A stretch of DNA of 64,000 nt from Terriglobia bacterium (GCA_020072765.1 JAIQGD010000033.1:35557-99556), one strand, 5' to 3'. Shown: positions 1-9,982, counted from the first letter of the stretch. Program-made: numbers and translations. Notes: a model not told the origin generated them from the letters alone.

Positions 1-1
1 C

Positions 2-163
2 AAGGAAAAGCAGGTCGTGCACTTGGAAGAGTATCTGCGGCCGTTTCGGGTCTCGGTCGTGTCCCTGAAAGCATCGAGTGTTCTGGAGCTCCCCACGCAC
101 ACGATTTATCGCACGGGGACCAAAGTGGGAGACCGTCTGGAGATCGCGCGCTTGAGCCAATAG
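2..163 (+). CDS. C-terminal end of an unidentified protein (partial, runs off left edge)
   Basis: Open frame from window start reads ...KEKQVVHLEEYLRPFRVSVVSLKASSVLELPTHTIYRTGTKVGDRLEIARLSQ and stops at TAG 161-163. Confidence 0.4.
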   Translation, partial: KEKQVVHLEEYLRPFRVSVVSLKASSVLELPTHTIYRTGTKVGDRLEIARLSQ

Positions 164-387
164 TTGTGCTTCGCCAAAATTCTATCCGCTCCGAAAATGG
201 CGCGATTCTTTCTCCCCACAGCATGAAAACTCTGAACTCGACCAAGAATTGTCTTGAGGAGTGCGATGATTCTCTTTGACGGGAACCCGTGCGCGCGCGT
301 GTGGTCGTAGTGTCGGTAGTGTCCAGACTTTTTCGCACATTGGTTGAGGCATAGGCCTGGTGGTGCTCGGCTCCCCCGGCATTCCGA

Positions 388-1053
388 CTAGGCGATGCCT
401 TCCGGCGCGAGGTGCGCGATCTTGCATTGGCTGCACTGCTCTACGTGCCGTTGCATTTTCGTGGTCTCAAAAAATCCGCCCATCAGTTCAAGCCTCCCTG
501 TGTGTCTCCCATCCCTTTCGCAAGGCTCCAGTTCTGGGCCGTTTCGAGCTTCTGTTTGACGTAGTCGCCAGCTTCCTCGCCCCAGGCGTCCGCCATCAGG
601 CTGACCGTCGCGTTCGCGAAGACATTCAGCCAGCCAGGTCGCCGATGCGCTGGATTGCGTAGCCGATCGCGCGCGCGATTGCCGTGGCTTGCTGCTCCGC
701 GAGTTCCTCGCCGCGCTTGTCTTGATCTTTTTCCTTGCGGTGTCCGCAGATGGTTGCGGCTCCAGTGGCTCGGGCATCTGTCTACCGGAAGAGTAGATTC
801 GGTATTCCGACGCATTGCCACGCAGCAGGGCGTGTTGCTGCCGCTGTGCCGCCAAGGCATCGGGACCCGCCGGAATCCATTGCCCGGCATGGTAATTGTA
901 ATAGTTGCCCTCCGGGTGTTTCTCTTCTTTGCCTCCGACCAATACCAGATCAGGTTTGACTGTGCGGTTGGCGTAGAGCGCGGCGCGACAGTAGCGCCAA
1001 GAGCCGCCCTTGAATCGCACATACTTATAGAGAGTGTATTTCGGTTGGGCCAT
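388..1053 (-). pseudogene. Degenerate integrase-like gene (N-terminal region intact, downstream frameshifted)
   Basis: MAQPKYTLYKYVRFKGGSWRYCRAALYANRTVKPDLVLVGGKEEKHPEGNYYNYHAGQWIPAGPDALAAQRQQ resembles N-termini of acidobacterial site-specific integrases (from memory). Protein-like continuation moves to other frames (RKEKDQDKRGEELAEQQATAIARAIGYAIQRIGDLAG, then WLNVFANATVSLMADAWGEEAGDYVKQKLE). Confidence 0.5.
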
Positions 1054-1141
1054 AGCAAATCCTCGAAAACTAATACTGGGTTTTCGAGATTTCTTAGGAT
1101 TTGCTCTTGGGATGGAGCCTAAGCCACTGATTCTAAAGAGT

Positions 1142-1216
1142 TGGCTGGGAGGCCTGGACTCGAACCAGGATAATCAGATCCAGAATCTGATGTACTGCCA
1201 ATTGTACGACCTCCCA
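1142..1216 (-). tRNA. tRNA-Gln (CTG anticodon), encoded CCA
   Basis: Minus strand TGGGAGGTCGTACAATTGGCAGTACATCAGATTCTGGATCTGATTATCCTGGTTCGAGTCCAGGCCTCCCAGCCA folds as a cloverleaf; anticodon loop TTCTGGA gives CTG. Confidence 0.95.
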
Positions 1217-1400
1217 GCCGAGGGGAGACAACAAAAAAGGCCGCAGGCGCGACCTGCATCTACTTTACTGGCCGACGATGCTTTCGTCAACCGTGCAAAA
1301 GGCCTGCCAAAAATGTCCGCGCGATTCCTGCGCCAAACATGACCGGCCTGGTTCGCGGATGACGAGCCGCGCATGCGGCGATTTTTTGCGGGACGCGATC

Positions 1401-2600
1401 CTAGGAATGGCGCGGCGGGGCCGGCACCAGGCGCTTGGCGCGGACGTAAAATTCGCGGTCGCGCCAGTGGATGCGCTGCGGAAAAAAGCTGGCCAGCCAC
1501 ACCACGAAGGCAAACGCGTCGCGCAGCGGTAGCATCCACATCCTCGACCGCGCGAGATTGTCCCGCATCCCCCGCACCCCGGTCACCGAGGCCACGGCGG
1601 CGCGCAGCAGCGCGTAGCCCGCGAGGTAGCCCGCGGCTACGGCCCAGGAGGGGGCGAGGGCCGCCGCGAGCAGTGCCCACGGCAAGCCCTGGGCGAAAAT
1701 CAGGCCGAAATGTCCCGCCGGGCGCGAGTAGCGGATGCTCAAATTCCAACGCAACTGATGGCGAAAGGCGTCGCGCAACGTCTCGCGCGGATAGACGATG
1801 TCCACGGGGAAGCGGCTCAGCTCGACGCGGCCTCCGCGCGCGGCGATGCGGTTGCCCAGCTCGTAGTCGTCGCAGAAGAAGTCGGCCAGTGATTCGAAGC
1901 CGCCGATTTCGGCCAGATGCCTCTTGGTTGTGGCCATCACCGCGCCGAGCATGAAATTCAGGCTGCCGCCCAGCCCGGCCACCAGGACCCCCGGCGCAAA
2001 ATCGGTGGTGTTGCCCAGCGCTTCGAGATCGGCGGCGAACGATCCGTCGGTGAGCCCGCGATACAGGCACGTCACCCCGCCGACCTGCGGATCGCGGAAC
2101 GGCGCGACCACCGCGCGGAGAAAACCCGGCTCGACGCGCACGTCGCTATCGCTCACCAGCACGATGTCGTGCCGCGCCTCGCGCACCATCCGGCAGAGCT
2201 TGTTGACTTTGTCGCTGGCCCCCACGGGCTCCGAGCCGGTCAGCAGGCGAATCGAGCGACGAGGAGCCTCGCCTCCGGAAAAATCGTGCATGACTTGCCG
2301 GATCACCGGAATGGCGGGATCGCTCGCGTCGGTCACGCAGAACAGGATTTCGAACTCGGGATAGTCCTGGCGGCAGAAACTGGCGTAGTTCTCGTAGGTC
2401 TCGCGGTCGAGCCCACGGATGGGTTTCAGAATGCTGACGGGCGGAGTGAAAGTAGAGGTAGCGCCGGAGGGAAGGCCCTCGGAAGCGGAAGCGTTGCCGC
2501 GAAAGAACCGCGCAGCGGCGATGAGGGCGATGCAGTAGTACGCCAGCGGCGCGAGCGCCAGAGCCAGCACTGCGTCGCGAACTGCGGTCCAGGCGGTCAT
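1401..2600 (-). CDS. hpnI: Hopanoid biosynthesis-associated glycosyltransferase HpnI (family 2, ceramide glucosyltransferase-like)
   Basis: MTAWTAVRDAV...PPVSILKPIRGLDRETYENYASFCRQDYPEFEILFCV...VSDSDVRV...FFCDDYELGNRIA...HQLRWNLSIR; neighbour of HpnJ. Confidence 0.85.
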   Translation of the reverse strand: MTAWTAVRDAVLALALAPLAYYCIALIAAARFFRGNASASEGLPSGATSTFTPPVSILKPIRGLDRETYENYASFCRQDYPEFEILFCVTDASDPAIPVIRQVMHDFSGGEAPRRSIRLLTGSEPVGASDKVNKLCRMVREARHDIVLVSDSDVRVEPGFLRAVVAPFRDPQVGGVTCLYRGLTDGSFAADLEALGNTTDFAPGVLVAGLGGSLNFMLGAVMATTKRHLAEIGGFESLADFFCDDYELGNRIAARGGRVELSRFPVDIVYPRETLRDAFRHQLRWNLSIRYSRPAGHFGLIFAQGLPWALLAAALAPSWAVAAGYLAGYALLRAAVASVTGVRGMRDNLARSRMWMLPLRDAFAFVVWLASFFPQRIHWRDREFYVRAKRLVPAPPRHS

Positions 2601-2620
2601 CCCGCTATCCTCTGTCCCGC

Positions 2621-2995
2621 TTATCCCTTGCCAAGGAACACGAGTGTAACACCGATGCAGACGAGCAGAACGCCGATCCAGCGCTGGGGCGTCACGCGCT
2701 CGCCCAGAAAGAGCCTGCCCCCCAGAGCGCCCGCGGCGTAGCTCAGCGCCGTTGCCGGGAACACGAAGCTGACCTTGGCGAGCGACAGCATGCCCAGCAG
2801 CGCAAAGAACGCCACGGCCATCATGGAGACGCCCATCCACATCCGGGGAAGCAGCAGCGCGCGGCCCACCACGCGTGCGATGGCGTGCGGGCGAAAATCC
2901 GTCACCTCGCCCACCATCTTCATGGCGCGCGAGACGCACAGCTCGCCGCCCGTGCCCAGGAAAACGATCAGGAGATAGAGCACGAATCCGGTCAT
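2621..2995 (-). CDS. Small EamA/SMR-like membrane protein (half-transporter 1)
   Basis: 124 aa, about 4 TM segments, ...FVFPATALSYAAGALGGRLFLGERVTPQRWIGVLLVCIGVTLVF; typical EamA C-terminal motif. Confidence 0.8.
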   Translation of the reverse strand: MTGFVLYLLIVFLGTGGELCVSRAMKMVGEVTDFRPHAIARVVGRALLLPRMWMGVSMMAVAFFALLGMLSLAKVSFVFPATALSYAAGALGGRLFLGERVTPQRWIGVLLVCIGVTLVFLGKG

Positions 2996-3414
2996 GGGGC
3001 GGGGTGCTCCGTGGTGCGAGGATGCGTGTGGCCCACCACAAACACGCCCGTGCAGATCACCAACACGCCGGCCCAGCGCGTCGGCGAGATCGTCTCATGC
3101 AGCACGAAATGCGCCATCAGCGCGATCAAGCCATAGGACGCCGCCGAAGCGGGCTGCACGTAGCTGTAGTCCGCCCAGGAAAGCACCACCAGGTAGGCGA
3201 CAAAAAAGGTGAGCAGGAGGCTGATGCCGACCCACACCGTGCCGGTCGTGAAGGCGCGGAAGAAGAAATGAAACAGCGCGGCCGGCGCCCATCCCGCCAT
3301 GGCGCCCACTTGCTTCATCCCTTTGCCGAGGAAAACGTCGCCCAGCGGGGCCACCGAGATCATGATCAGAATCAGGACGACGGTTTTGAAATGCAGGTGT
3401 TTGGCCAGCGTCAT
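2992..3414 (-). CDS. Small EamA/SMR-like membrane protein (half-transporter 2)
   Basis: 140 aa, ...YVQPASAASYGLIALMAHFVLHETISPTRWAGVLVICTGVFVVG; overlaps the next gene. Confidence 0.8.
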   Translation of the reverse strand: MTLAKHLHFKTVVLILIMISVAPLGDVFLGKGMKQVGAMAGWAPAALFHFFFRAFTTGTVWVGISLLLTFFVAYLVVLSWADYSYVQPASAASYGLIALMAHFVLHETISPTRWAGVLVICTGVFVVGHTHPRTTEHPAP

Positions 3415-4973
3415 GCGCCTTGCGACTCGCCGGCGACTTCCGCTGCGGAACCCGAGCCCATGGCCGGCACGGCGACTTCCGGTCCGGAAGCGGTGTGGAT
3501 CGCCGGAACGGCGACGACGGCTTTCTTCCCCACGCCCTTGCGCGCCACTTTCCGGCGGTCGGCGCGCAGCTTCAGGAAGTCCACCGCCTCGTGGAACAGG
3601 CGCTTGCGCTCATGGCTGTCCCAGAGCGATTCGCGGACGATGCGCCAGGCCACGCGCGGCCGGAAGTAGTAGCTGTCGTAGAAGCGGTTGACGGCCTCGA
3701 CCATGTATTCCTTGGACAGGCCGGGATACTGGAGGTGCGGCAACTGGTGGCCGCCGTCATCGGTGATGGCTTCGCCGGCCAGGAATCCCTCGCGCGTGCC
3801 CCGGTCATAGAGTTCGGTGCCGGGATAGGCGTGCGCCATGGAGACCTGAATCGTCTCGCAATCCAGATCCTTGGCGAAATTGATGGTCTTCTCGATGGTG
3901 TCCTTGGTTTCGCCGGGCAGCCCGATGATGAAATCGCCGTGGACGTGAATGCCGACCTTCTTGCAATTCTTCACGAACGTCCGGCCCATCTCGACGGTCT
4001 GGCCCTTCTTGATGTTTTTCAGGATTTGTGGATCGCCGGATTCAAAGCCCACGATCAGCAGGCGGCAACCGGCGTCGGCCATGGCCTTCAGTGTTTCGTA
4101 GTCGCCGTGCACGCGCGACGTGCAGGACCACCGGAATCCCACGGGCTGGAATTCCTTGCACAGGGCCACCACGCGCTCCTTGCGGATGTTGAACGTGTCG
4201 TCATCGAAGAAAAATTCCTTGGCCTGGGGAAACATCTTGTGGGCCTGACGGAACTCCCGCGCCACGTTTTCCACCGAGCGCGTCCGCCAGGCGTGGCCGG
4301 AAAGCGTCTGCGGCCACAGGCAGAAGGTGCACAGCGCCGGGCATCCGCGCGTGGTGTAAAAGGAAACGAAGGGGTGCAGCAGGAACGGCACGTTGTATTT
4401 CTCGATGGTCAGGTCGCGCTGGTAGACCTCGGTGGCAAACGGCAGCGCGTCCAGCTCCTCGGTCTGCAGCTGCGGGCGCGACGGGTTGTGCACCACTTTC
4501 CCGTCCTTCAGGTAGCTGGCATTGCCGATTTCCGCCAGCGGTTTGCCCTGCGCGTACTCCACCACGGCATGGTCGAATTCGCCGCGCACGATGAAATCGA
4601 TGTCCGAGCTGGCCAGCAGGCTCTCCGCTGGCTTGATCTGCACGTGCGGCCCCACAAAGGCGATCTTCAAGTCCGGCTTGGCTTCCTTCATCCCCCGCGC
4701 CATGCGCAGGTCGCTGACGAAGCCTACGGTCGAGGTGAACAGCACGACGAATTCATAATCCCGCGCGATGCGCACCACTTCGGCCGGGGAAATGTGGTGC
4801 GGCGGGCCGTCCAGCAAGCGGCTGCCCGGCAGCATCCCCGCGGGATAGGCCAGCCAGACCGGATACCAGTAGGATTCGATTTCCCGCGTGGCGGGCCAGC
4901 GAGAGCCCGCTCCTCCGTCGAACTTCTCGAAGCTCGGGGGATTCAGAAACAGGGTTTTCATCACGGACGGCAT
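3411..4973 (-). CDS. hpnJ: Hopanoid biosynthesis B12-binding radical SAM protein HpnJ
   Basis: Radical SAM motif CPALCTFC, N-terminal B12-binding-like region, overall HpnJ-like sequence; next to hpnI. Confidence 0.88.
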   Translation of the reverse strand: MPSVMKTLFLNPPSFEKFDGGAGSRWPATREIESYWYPVWLAYPAGMLPGSRLLDGPPHHISPAEVVRIARDYEFVVLFTSTVGFVSDLRMARGMKEAKPDLKIAFVGPHVQIKPAESLLASSDIDFIVRGEFDHAVVEYAQGKPLAEIGNASYLKDGKVVHNPSRPQLQTEELDALPFATEVYQRDLTIEKYNVPFLLHPFVSFYTTRGCPALCTFCLWPQTLSGHAWRTRSVENVAREFRQAHKMFPQAKEFFFDDDTFNIRKERVVALCKEFQPVGFRWSCTSRVHGDYETLKAMADAGCRLLIVGFESGDPQILKNIKKGQTVEMGRTFVKNCKKVGIHVHGDFIIGLPGETKDTIEKTINFAKDLDCETIQVSMAHAYPGTELYDRGTREGFLAGEAITDDGGHQLPHLQYPGLSKEYMVEAVNRFYDSYYFRPRVAWRIVRESLWDSHERKRLFHEAVDFLKLRADRRKVARKGVGKKAVVAVPAIHTASGPEVAVPAMGSGSAAEVAGESQGA

Positions 4974-5080
4974 GGATGTGGCTCTCCCTCAGGCACGGTT
5001 CCGAAACGGCACCACGCAGTGCAATCAGGTTATTTTACTTGATTTTCCCGCGGCGCCCAAGCTTTCTCGCGGCGTGGTGC

Positions 5081-6415
5081 TTACGGAAAAAGTTTCGCCA
5101 GTTGCCCGGTGGCTTGCAGCAGGGTGAGGTGCGCCTGCTCGCGGGCGAAATCGGCTTCCAGAAAGCTCACCCACTTGTCGCTTTCGTCCAGGCGGGCCTG
5201 CTCGATTTCCTGCAGCGTGGCGCGCCCCTGGTCGAATTTGGCCTGCGCCAGCTGGAGCGTTTCCTGGGCCAGGCGCAGGTCCAGGCGCGCCACCTCGCGC
5301 ACGGCCTCGCGTTCGCGCACGCTGCGCGCCTTCTGCTGCACGTCCAGGCGGACTTCCTGGCGCTTGTTGCCGAGCAGCAGTTCGGCGGCGTTCAATTGGC
5401 TTTTGGCCAGCGCCACGTTGGCCGAAGTTTTCGCGGCGAACAGCGGAATGGTGATCTGCAGGCCGACGTTGACGTTGTTGCGCTCGAAGCGCTTGTAAAA
5501 CTCATCGTAATTGTTGAATTTGCTCAGCACGCTGTACTGGCCCACCAGGTCCACGGTGGGGAAGTAGCTCCAGCGCGCGCCGTGCAGGAGATGTTCGCGC
5601 GCGGCCCGCTCGTTTTCCGCTTCGGCGATGCCGCGGTCGTTTTGCAGGGCCAGGCTCACGATCTCGGTGTCGGGCTGGTTGGTGGCCAGCGCGGCGTCGA
5701 ACGACGCGGCATCGGTTTCCACCTCGAGGGCCTGGCCTTCGGGAATCTGCGTCAGGTCGCGCAACTGCGCCACGAGCGTTTCCTCGCGGTCTTCCAGCCG
5801 GATGATGCGCTCCTGGACGCGCGCCACCAGCAATTCGCTGCGCGTCACTTCGATGGGGAGTTCCTGGTTGGCGGCCAGGCGCGCGCGGACCACTTCGAGG
5901 ATTTTGGCCCCGCTGGATTGTTCGCTGCGGAGCAATTCCAGCGAGTGCCGCACCTTGCTCAGATCGAGATAGACGCTGGCCGCGCGGACGATGACGTCGT
6001 CCCGCATGCGGTCCATCTCGAGTTTCTGGTTCTTGGCCCGTTCCTCGGCGGCGTGCTGCTCGCCCTTGAGCAGGGGATTGAACAGCGTCTGCGAATAGTC
6101 CAGTTGAAAGAGCGAGGGGGCCTGGCCGCCGGGCAGCGAGGGGAAGCCGTGCGTGTAGGCCGCGCCCGCGCCGGTGTAGAGATTGGGGCGGAAGGCCGCG
6201 CGATCCACGCGCGCTTCGCCCAGCGCCACGTTGTACTGCACGCGGGCCAGCTTGAGGTCGCGGCTGTTCTGCAAGGCCAGCGTCACGGCCTGCTGCAGCG
6301 TCAAGGTTCCCGCGTCCTGGGCGCGCGCCGGCGCCGCCAGCAGCAGCGCCAGCATCCCGGCGACCGCCGGCCAGCGGCGGCTCCGGAGTAGTTTTCGATG
6401 CGCGGATCTATTCAT
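5081..6415 (-). CDS. TolC family outer membrane efflux protein
   Basis: Signal peptide, LTLQQAVTLALQNSRDLKLARVQYNVALGEARVDRAAFRPNLY; two TolC-type repeats. Confidence 0.9.
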   Translation of the reverse strand: MNRSAHRKLLRSRRWPAVAGMLALLLAAPARAQDAGTLTLQQAVTLALQNSRDLKLARVQYNVALGEARVDRAAFRPNLYTGAGAAYTHGFPSLPGGQAPSLFQLDYSQTLFNPLLKGEQHAAEERAKNQKLEMDRMRDDVIVRAASVYLDLSKVRHSLELLRSEQSSGAKILEVVRARLAANQELPIEVTRSELLVARVQERIIRLEDREETLVAQLRDLTQIPEGQALEVETDAASFDAALATNQPDTEIVSLALQNDRGIAEAENERAAREHLLHGARWSYFPTVDLVGQYSVLSKFNNYDEFYKRFERNNVNVGLQITIPLFAAKTSANVALAKSQLNAAELLLGNKRQEVRLDVQQKARSVREREAVREVARLDLRLAQETLQLAQAKFDQGRATLQEIEQARLDESDKWVSFLEADFAREQAHLTLLQATGQLAKLFP

Positions 6416-7712
6416 GGCGAAGCGCTTCCGTCGGTTGGAGTTGGGCCGCCCGGTTTGCCGGGAGATAGCCGAACACCAGCCCTGTGGAGCAGGATACTAC
6501 AAACGCCAGCACCACCGAGATCCACGAGACGGGCACGCGGAGATCTCCGGCCTCGGGAAACATCGCGATCAGGAGATTCAGGAGTCCGGGGATGGAAATG
6601 GCGATCAGGATGCCGGCCAGCGCTCCGGTTCCGCTGATCAGTAGCGCTTCGATGAGGAACTGATAGCGGATGGCATCGTGCGACGCGCCGATGGCCTTGC
6701 GGATGCCGATCTCGCGCGTCCGCTCGGTCACCGTGACCAGCATGATGTTCATGATCCCGATGCCGCTGATGGCCAGCGCGATCAGCGCCACCAGGATCAG
6801 AAAGGCCGTCAGCGCCGTGGCGATGCTCCGCGCCGTCTCCAGAATCCCGGTGAGATTTTCCACCTGGTACTTGGCGCCCGCGCGGTGGCGGCCCTGCAGG
6901 ATCTCCGTCACCTGCCGCGTCACCGTGGGGACATCCTCGGGGCGATCGGCCCGCGCGTATAGGGTCGTCAGCGCGTCTCTCCCCGTGTAGTAGTGCAGCA
7001 GCGAGAAGGGAATCAGCGCGGATTCCCGCGTGATCTCCGTTTCCCCGAACGTCGCCACGCGCTCCCGGAACACGCCGATCACCGTGAAATGCAGCTCGCC
7101 CAGGCGAATCGTCTTGCCCGTCGCGCTGCCCGAGGGGAACACGCGCCGGGCCAGTTCCTGGGTGATCAGGCAAACCTTGCTGCGCGAACGCAGGTCGTCC
7201 GAGTCGAAATAACGCCCCCGCAGGATCTCGAGGTTGCGAACCCCTTGGAAGTCTTCGGTGGCGCCCACCAGATTGATGGGGCGCTCGTGGCTCTCGACCA
7301 CCGCCGTCATGGGAACGGTGCCCGTCCCGGCCGCCGCCGTCACCAGTGCCGGGAGCCCTTCGCGAATGGCGGCGAGGTCGGCGGGCGTGATTTCATCCGC
7401 CAGCGTCGAGCTCCCCGGTTCGTCGGAATGGATCAGGTGGGCATAGACCAGGTTGGCGCCCACGCCCTCGATCTGCGCCAGGACGTACTGCTTGCCCGCC
7501 AGCGCGACCGTCACCACCAGGACAATCGAGCCGCTCCCGATAATCACGCCGACCATGGTCAGCAGGGCCCGCAGCTTATTGGCGCGCAACGCCTGAATCG
7601 CCAGCCACCAGATCTCGCCCCACAAGGCCGAACTTTTCCGCGCGTCCTTCCGGCGGGCTGGCTCCAGCGGACCCAGGCCGCCCGGCGAGATCGAGTTGCG
7701 AGCCGAGTCCAT
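6408..7712 (-). CDS. MacB/FtsX-type ABC transporter permease (no NBD)
   Basis: LRANKLRALLTMVGVIIGSGSIVLV...GIMNIMLVTVTERTREIGIRKAIGA...PANRAAQLQPTEALRHE. Confidence 0.9.
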   Translation of the reverse strand: MDSARNSISPGGLGPLEPARRKDARKSSALWGEIWWLAIQALRANKLRALLTMVGVIIGSGSIVLVVTVALAGKQYVLAQIEGVGANLVYAHLIHSDEPGSSTLADEITPADLAAIREGLPALVTAAAGTGTVPMTAVVESHERPINLVGATEDFQGVRNLEILRGRYFDSDDLRSRSKVCLITQELARRVFPSGSATGKTIRLGELHFTVIGVFRERVATFGETEITRESALIPFSLLHYYTGRDALTTLYARADRPEDVPTVTRQVTEILQGRHRAGAKYQVENLTGILETARSIATALTAFLILVALIALAISGIGIMNIMLVTVTERTREIGIRKAIGASHDAIRYQFLIEALLISGTGALAGILIAISIPGLLNLLIAMFPEAGDLRVPVSWISVVLAFVVSCSTGLVFGYLPANRAAQLQPTEALRHE

Positions 7713-7718
7713 GCGTCC

Positions 7719-8750
7719 CTACGGAGATGTCTTCCGAGACAATCGCTCGAGGCGCGCGCGCGCTTCCTTGCGCTGGGGATCCAATTGCAGGGCGGCGCGG
7801 TATTGCTCGGCCGCCTCGCCGCGTTTTCCCTGGGCTTCGTACAAGCGCCCCAGCCATTCGCGCCCGGCCGCGTGCGGGGGCCAGTTGCTGCGCTCCGGCG
7901 TGCTGGCCAGATAGGACTTCAAGTCCTGCTCCGCGTTGGCCAGATCGGCGTGCGCGAGCACCCCGGCGACTCCCCGGTAAAACGGAAGGCGTGCATCGCC
8001 CGGGCTCACCAGCGCGGCGGCCTGAATGGCGGTAGAAACCTCGGCGGCTTTGCCCTGGCTGCGGTAAAAATCGGCGGCTTCCAGATACGGCTCGATACGG
8101 TTCGGCTTCGCCGCCAGCACCTCGCGGTATTCGTTCTCGGCCTGATCAGGCCGCTTCAGCCCTTCCTGAAAGTAGATGGCGCGGGCCAGATGGCCTTCGA
8201 CGGGATCGATGGCCGCGATGGCGTTGACCTGCTGGAGGGCTTCGTCCTTGCTGCCGCCCACGATCCACGGGGCATCCACGCAGAACTCCGCCAGGTCTCG
8301 CCGGGCCGCCAGATTCGAGGGGTTCAGGCTGACCGCCTGCTGAAATTCTTTTTTCACTTTGCGCGCGAGGAAGAAACTCCGCTCGCGGTCGGCCTTGCCG
8401 CCGTAGGCGCGGCCCAGCCACTGGTGGTAAATGGAATTACGGGCGTCCAGCGCCACCGCTCGTCCCAGTTGCGCGATGGCGTTGTCGTAATCGCGGAGTT
8501 CGTAGTAGCTGCGCCCCAGCCAGTAATACGCTTCGGGGTTCGACGCGTCTCGCGAGGCCGCCGGTTGCAGCGTGGCAATTGCCGCGGTGTAATTGCCGGC
8601 ATGGAACTGGCGTTGCGCCGCCTGAATCGGCGCGGCATCATCGGCGCGAGCCGCCCGTGCCGGCGCTGCGTGGGCCCCGGGCGCGGCGGGCAGCGAGAAG
8701 ATTCCCGCGCACAGAACCGTGAAAACGATCCGGGGCAGCGCGTGCTTCAA
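7719..8750 (-). CDS. Tetratricopeptide repeat protein, secreted
   Basis: TTG start overlapping the HlyD stop; signal peptide; repeated YYWLGRSYYELRDYDNAIAQLGRAVALD / YRAALQLDPQRKEARARLERL. Confidence 0.82.
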   Translation of the reverse strand: MKHALPRIVFTVLCAGIFSLPAAPGAHAAPARAARADDAAPIQAAQRQFHAGNYTAAIATLQPAASRDASNPEAYYWLGRSYYELRDYDNAIAQLGRAVALDARNSIYHQWLGRAYGGKADRERSFFLARKVKKEFQQAVSLNPSNLAARRDLAEFCVDAPWIVGGSKDEALQQVNAIAAIDPVEGHLARAIYFQEGLKRPDQAENEYREVLAAKPNRIEPYLEAADFYRSQGKAAEVSTAIQAAALVSPGDARLPFYRGVAGVLAHADLANAEQDLKSYLASTPERSNWPPHAAGREWLGRLYEAQGKRGEAAEQYRAALQLDPQRKEARARLERLSRKTSP

Positions 8751-9982
8751 TCGGCCTCCATGGGTCGCACTTCCATCCCGTCCTTCAGTTCCTTTTCCGC
8801 GGGCAGGGCCACGCGGTCCTTGGCCGCCAGCCCGGAGAGCACTTCGTACTTGGACGCGCTGGCCACCCCGACGGTGATGTCGCGGCGGCGCACTTTGCCG
8901 TCCACCAGCAGGAAAACGTAATGGCGCCCGCGGTCGTCGCGGACGGCCTCGCGCGGCACCACCAGCGCTCCGCGCCGCTCGCGCACCAGAATCCGCACCT
9001 GCACGTTGACGTTCGGCAGCAGCTCCAGCCGGCCGTTGTCGATCGTGCACAGCACTTCGCCCACGCTGCGCATCCCGCGCGCCACGGCCTGCTTGGGCAC
9101 CTGGCCGGTGTGGCCCGTCCACATGTGGTCGGGCCGCGCATCCCAGGTCACCTCGACGTCCTGGCCCGCTTCCAGCGCGCCCAGGTCCGGCTCATCCACA
9201 AAGGCACGCACCTGTACGTGCTTCAGATCGGCCATTTCGGCCAGCGTGTCCCCGACCTTCACATAATCGCCGGCCTTCACCGGCAGGGAATACAACGTGC
9301 CGTCGGTGGGAGCCACGACCGTCGCCGATCGCACCTTCTCTTCCAGCGAGCGCACCAGTTCCTGCGCCTGGCTGACGTGCAGCCCGGCGCTTTCCACGGT
9401 CACCGCCGACTGCTGGGTGCGCAGCTGCTTCTTCGCTTCCAGGGCCTTCAAATTCCCGCGCGCCTTGGCCAGCCGGGCCTGCTGTTGCACCAACTCTTCC
9501 GGGGTGGCGGCGTGCTGGGCCACCAGATTTTCCAGCGCCTGCTCATCATGCTCCAGGTTGGTCACTTCCAGCCGCGCCGCCTGCAGATCGCTTTCGAACT
9601 GCGCCACTTCGTCCGGCGGGCCGCCCGCGCGCGCATGTTGCAGATCGGTTTGCGCGCCCAGCAGATCGGCGCGCGCCTGCGCCAGCTGCGACCGGACGTC
9701 CGCCGCGTCCAGCGTCACGATCAACTGTCCGCGCCGCACGGCCTGCCCCTCATGGGCCGCCACCCGGCTCACGAATGCCGGGAAGCCGGCGCGGGCCACC
9801 GTCGCGGCCACCGGCTCGACTTTGCCGTTGCTGGTGATGGTGGCGCTCAGGTCCTCGCGCACCACCTCCTCGAAGGGCACCAGCGGCGCCTTCTTGCGCA
9901 GCGAAAACACGGCGACGATCAGGACGATGATCACCGCCGCTAGAATCAGGATGTTCCTTTTTCGTTTGCCGTTTTCCGCCAT
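8747..9982 (-). CDS. HlyD/MacA family periplasmic adaptor
   Basis: MAENGKRKRNILILAAVIIV...VPFEEVVREDLSATITSNGKVEPV...ATVVAPTDGTLYSLPVKAGDYVKVGDTLAEMAD. Confidence 0.9.
   Translation of the reverse strand: MAENGKRKRNILILAAVIIVLIVAVFSLRKKAPLVPFEEVVREDLSATITSNGKVEPVAATVARAGFPAFVSRVAAHEGQAVRRGQLIVTLDAADVRSQLAQARADLLGAQTDLQHARAGGPPDEVAQFESDLQAARLEVTNLEHDEQALENLVAQHAATPEELVQQQARLAKARGNLKALEAKKQLRTQQSAVTVESAGLHVSQAQELVRSLEEKVRSATVVAPTDGTLYSLPVKAGDYVKVGDTLAEMADLKHVQVRAFVDEPDLGALEAGQDVEVTWDARPDHMWTGHTGQVPKQAVARGMRSVGEVLCTIDNGRLELLPNVNVQVRILVRERRGALVVPREAVRDDRGRHYVFLLVDGKVRRRDITVGVASASKYEVLSGLAAKDRVALPAEKELKDGMEVRPMEAD

Noticed and set aside
182-436. 84-aa minus ORF near the left edge
   Set aside because: No RBS or recognisable domain; lies in degenerate integrase-associated DNA.
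3420-5042. 540-aa plus-strand ORF
   Set aside because: Antisense to hpnJ; no recognisable domains.
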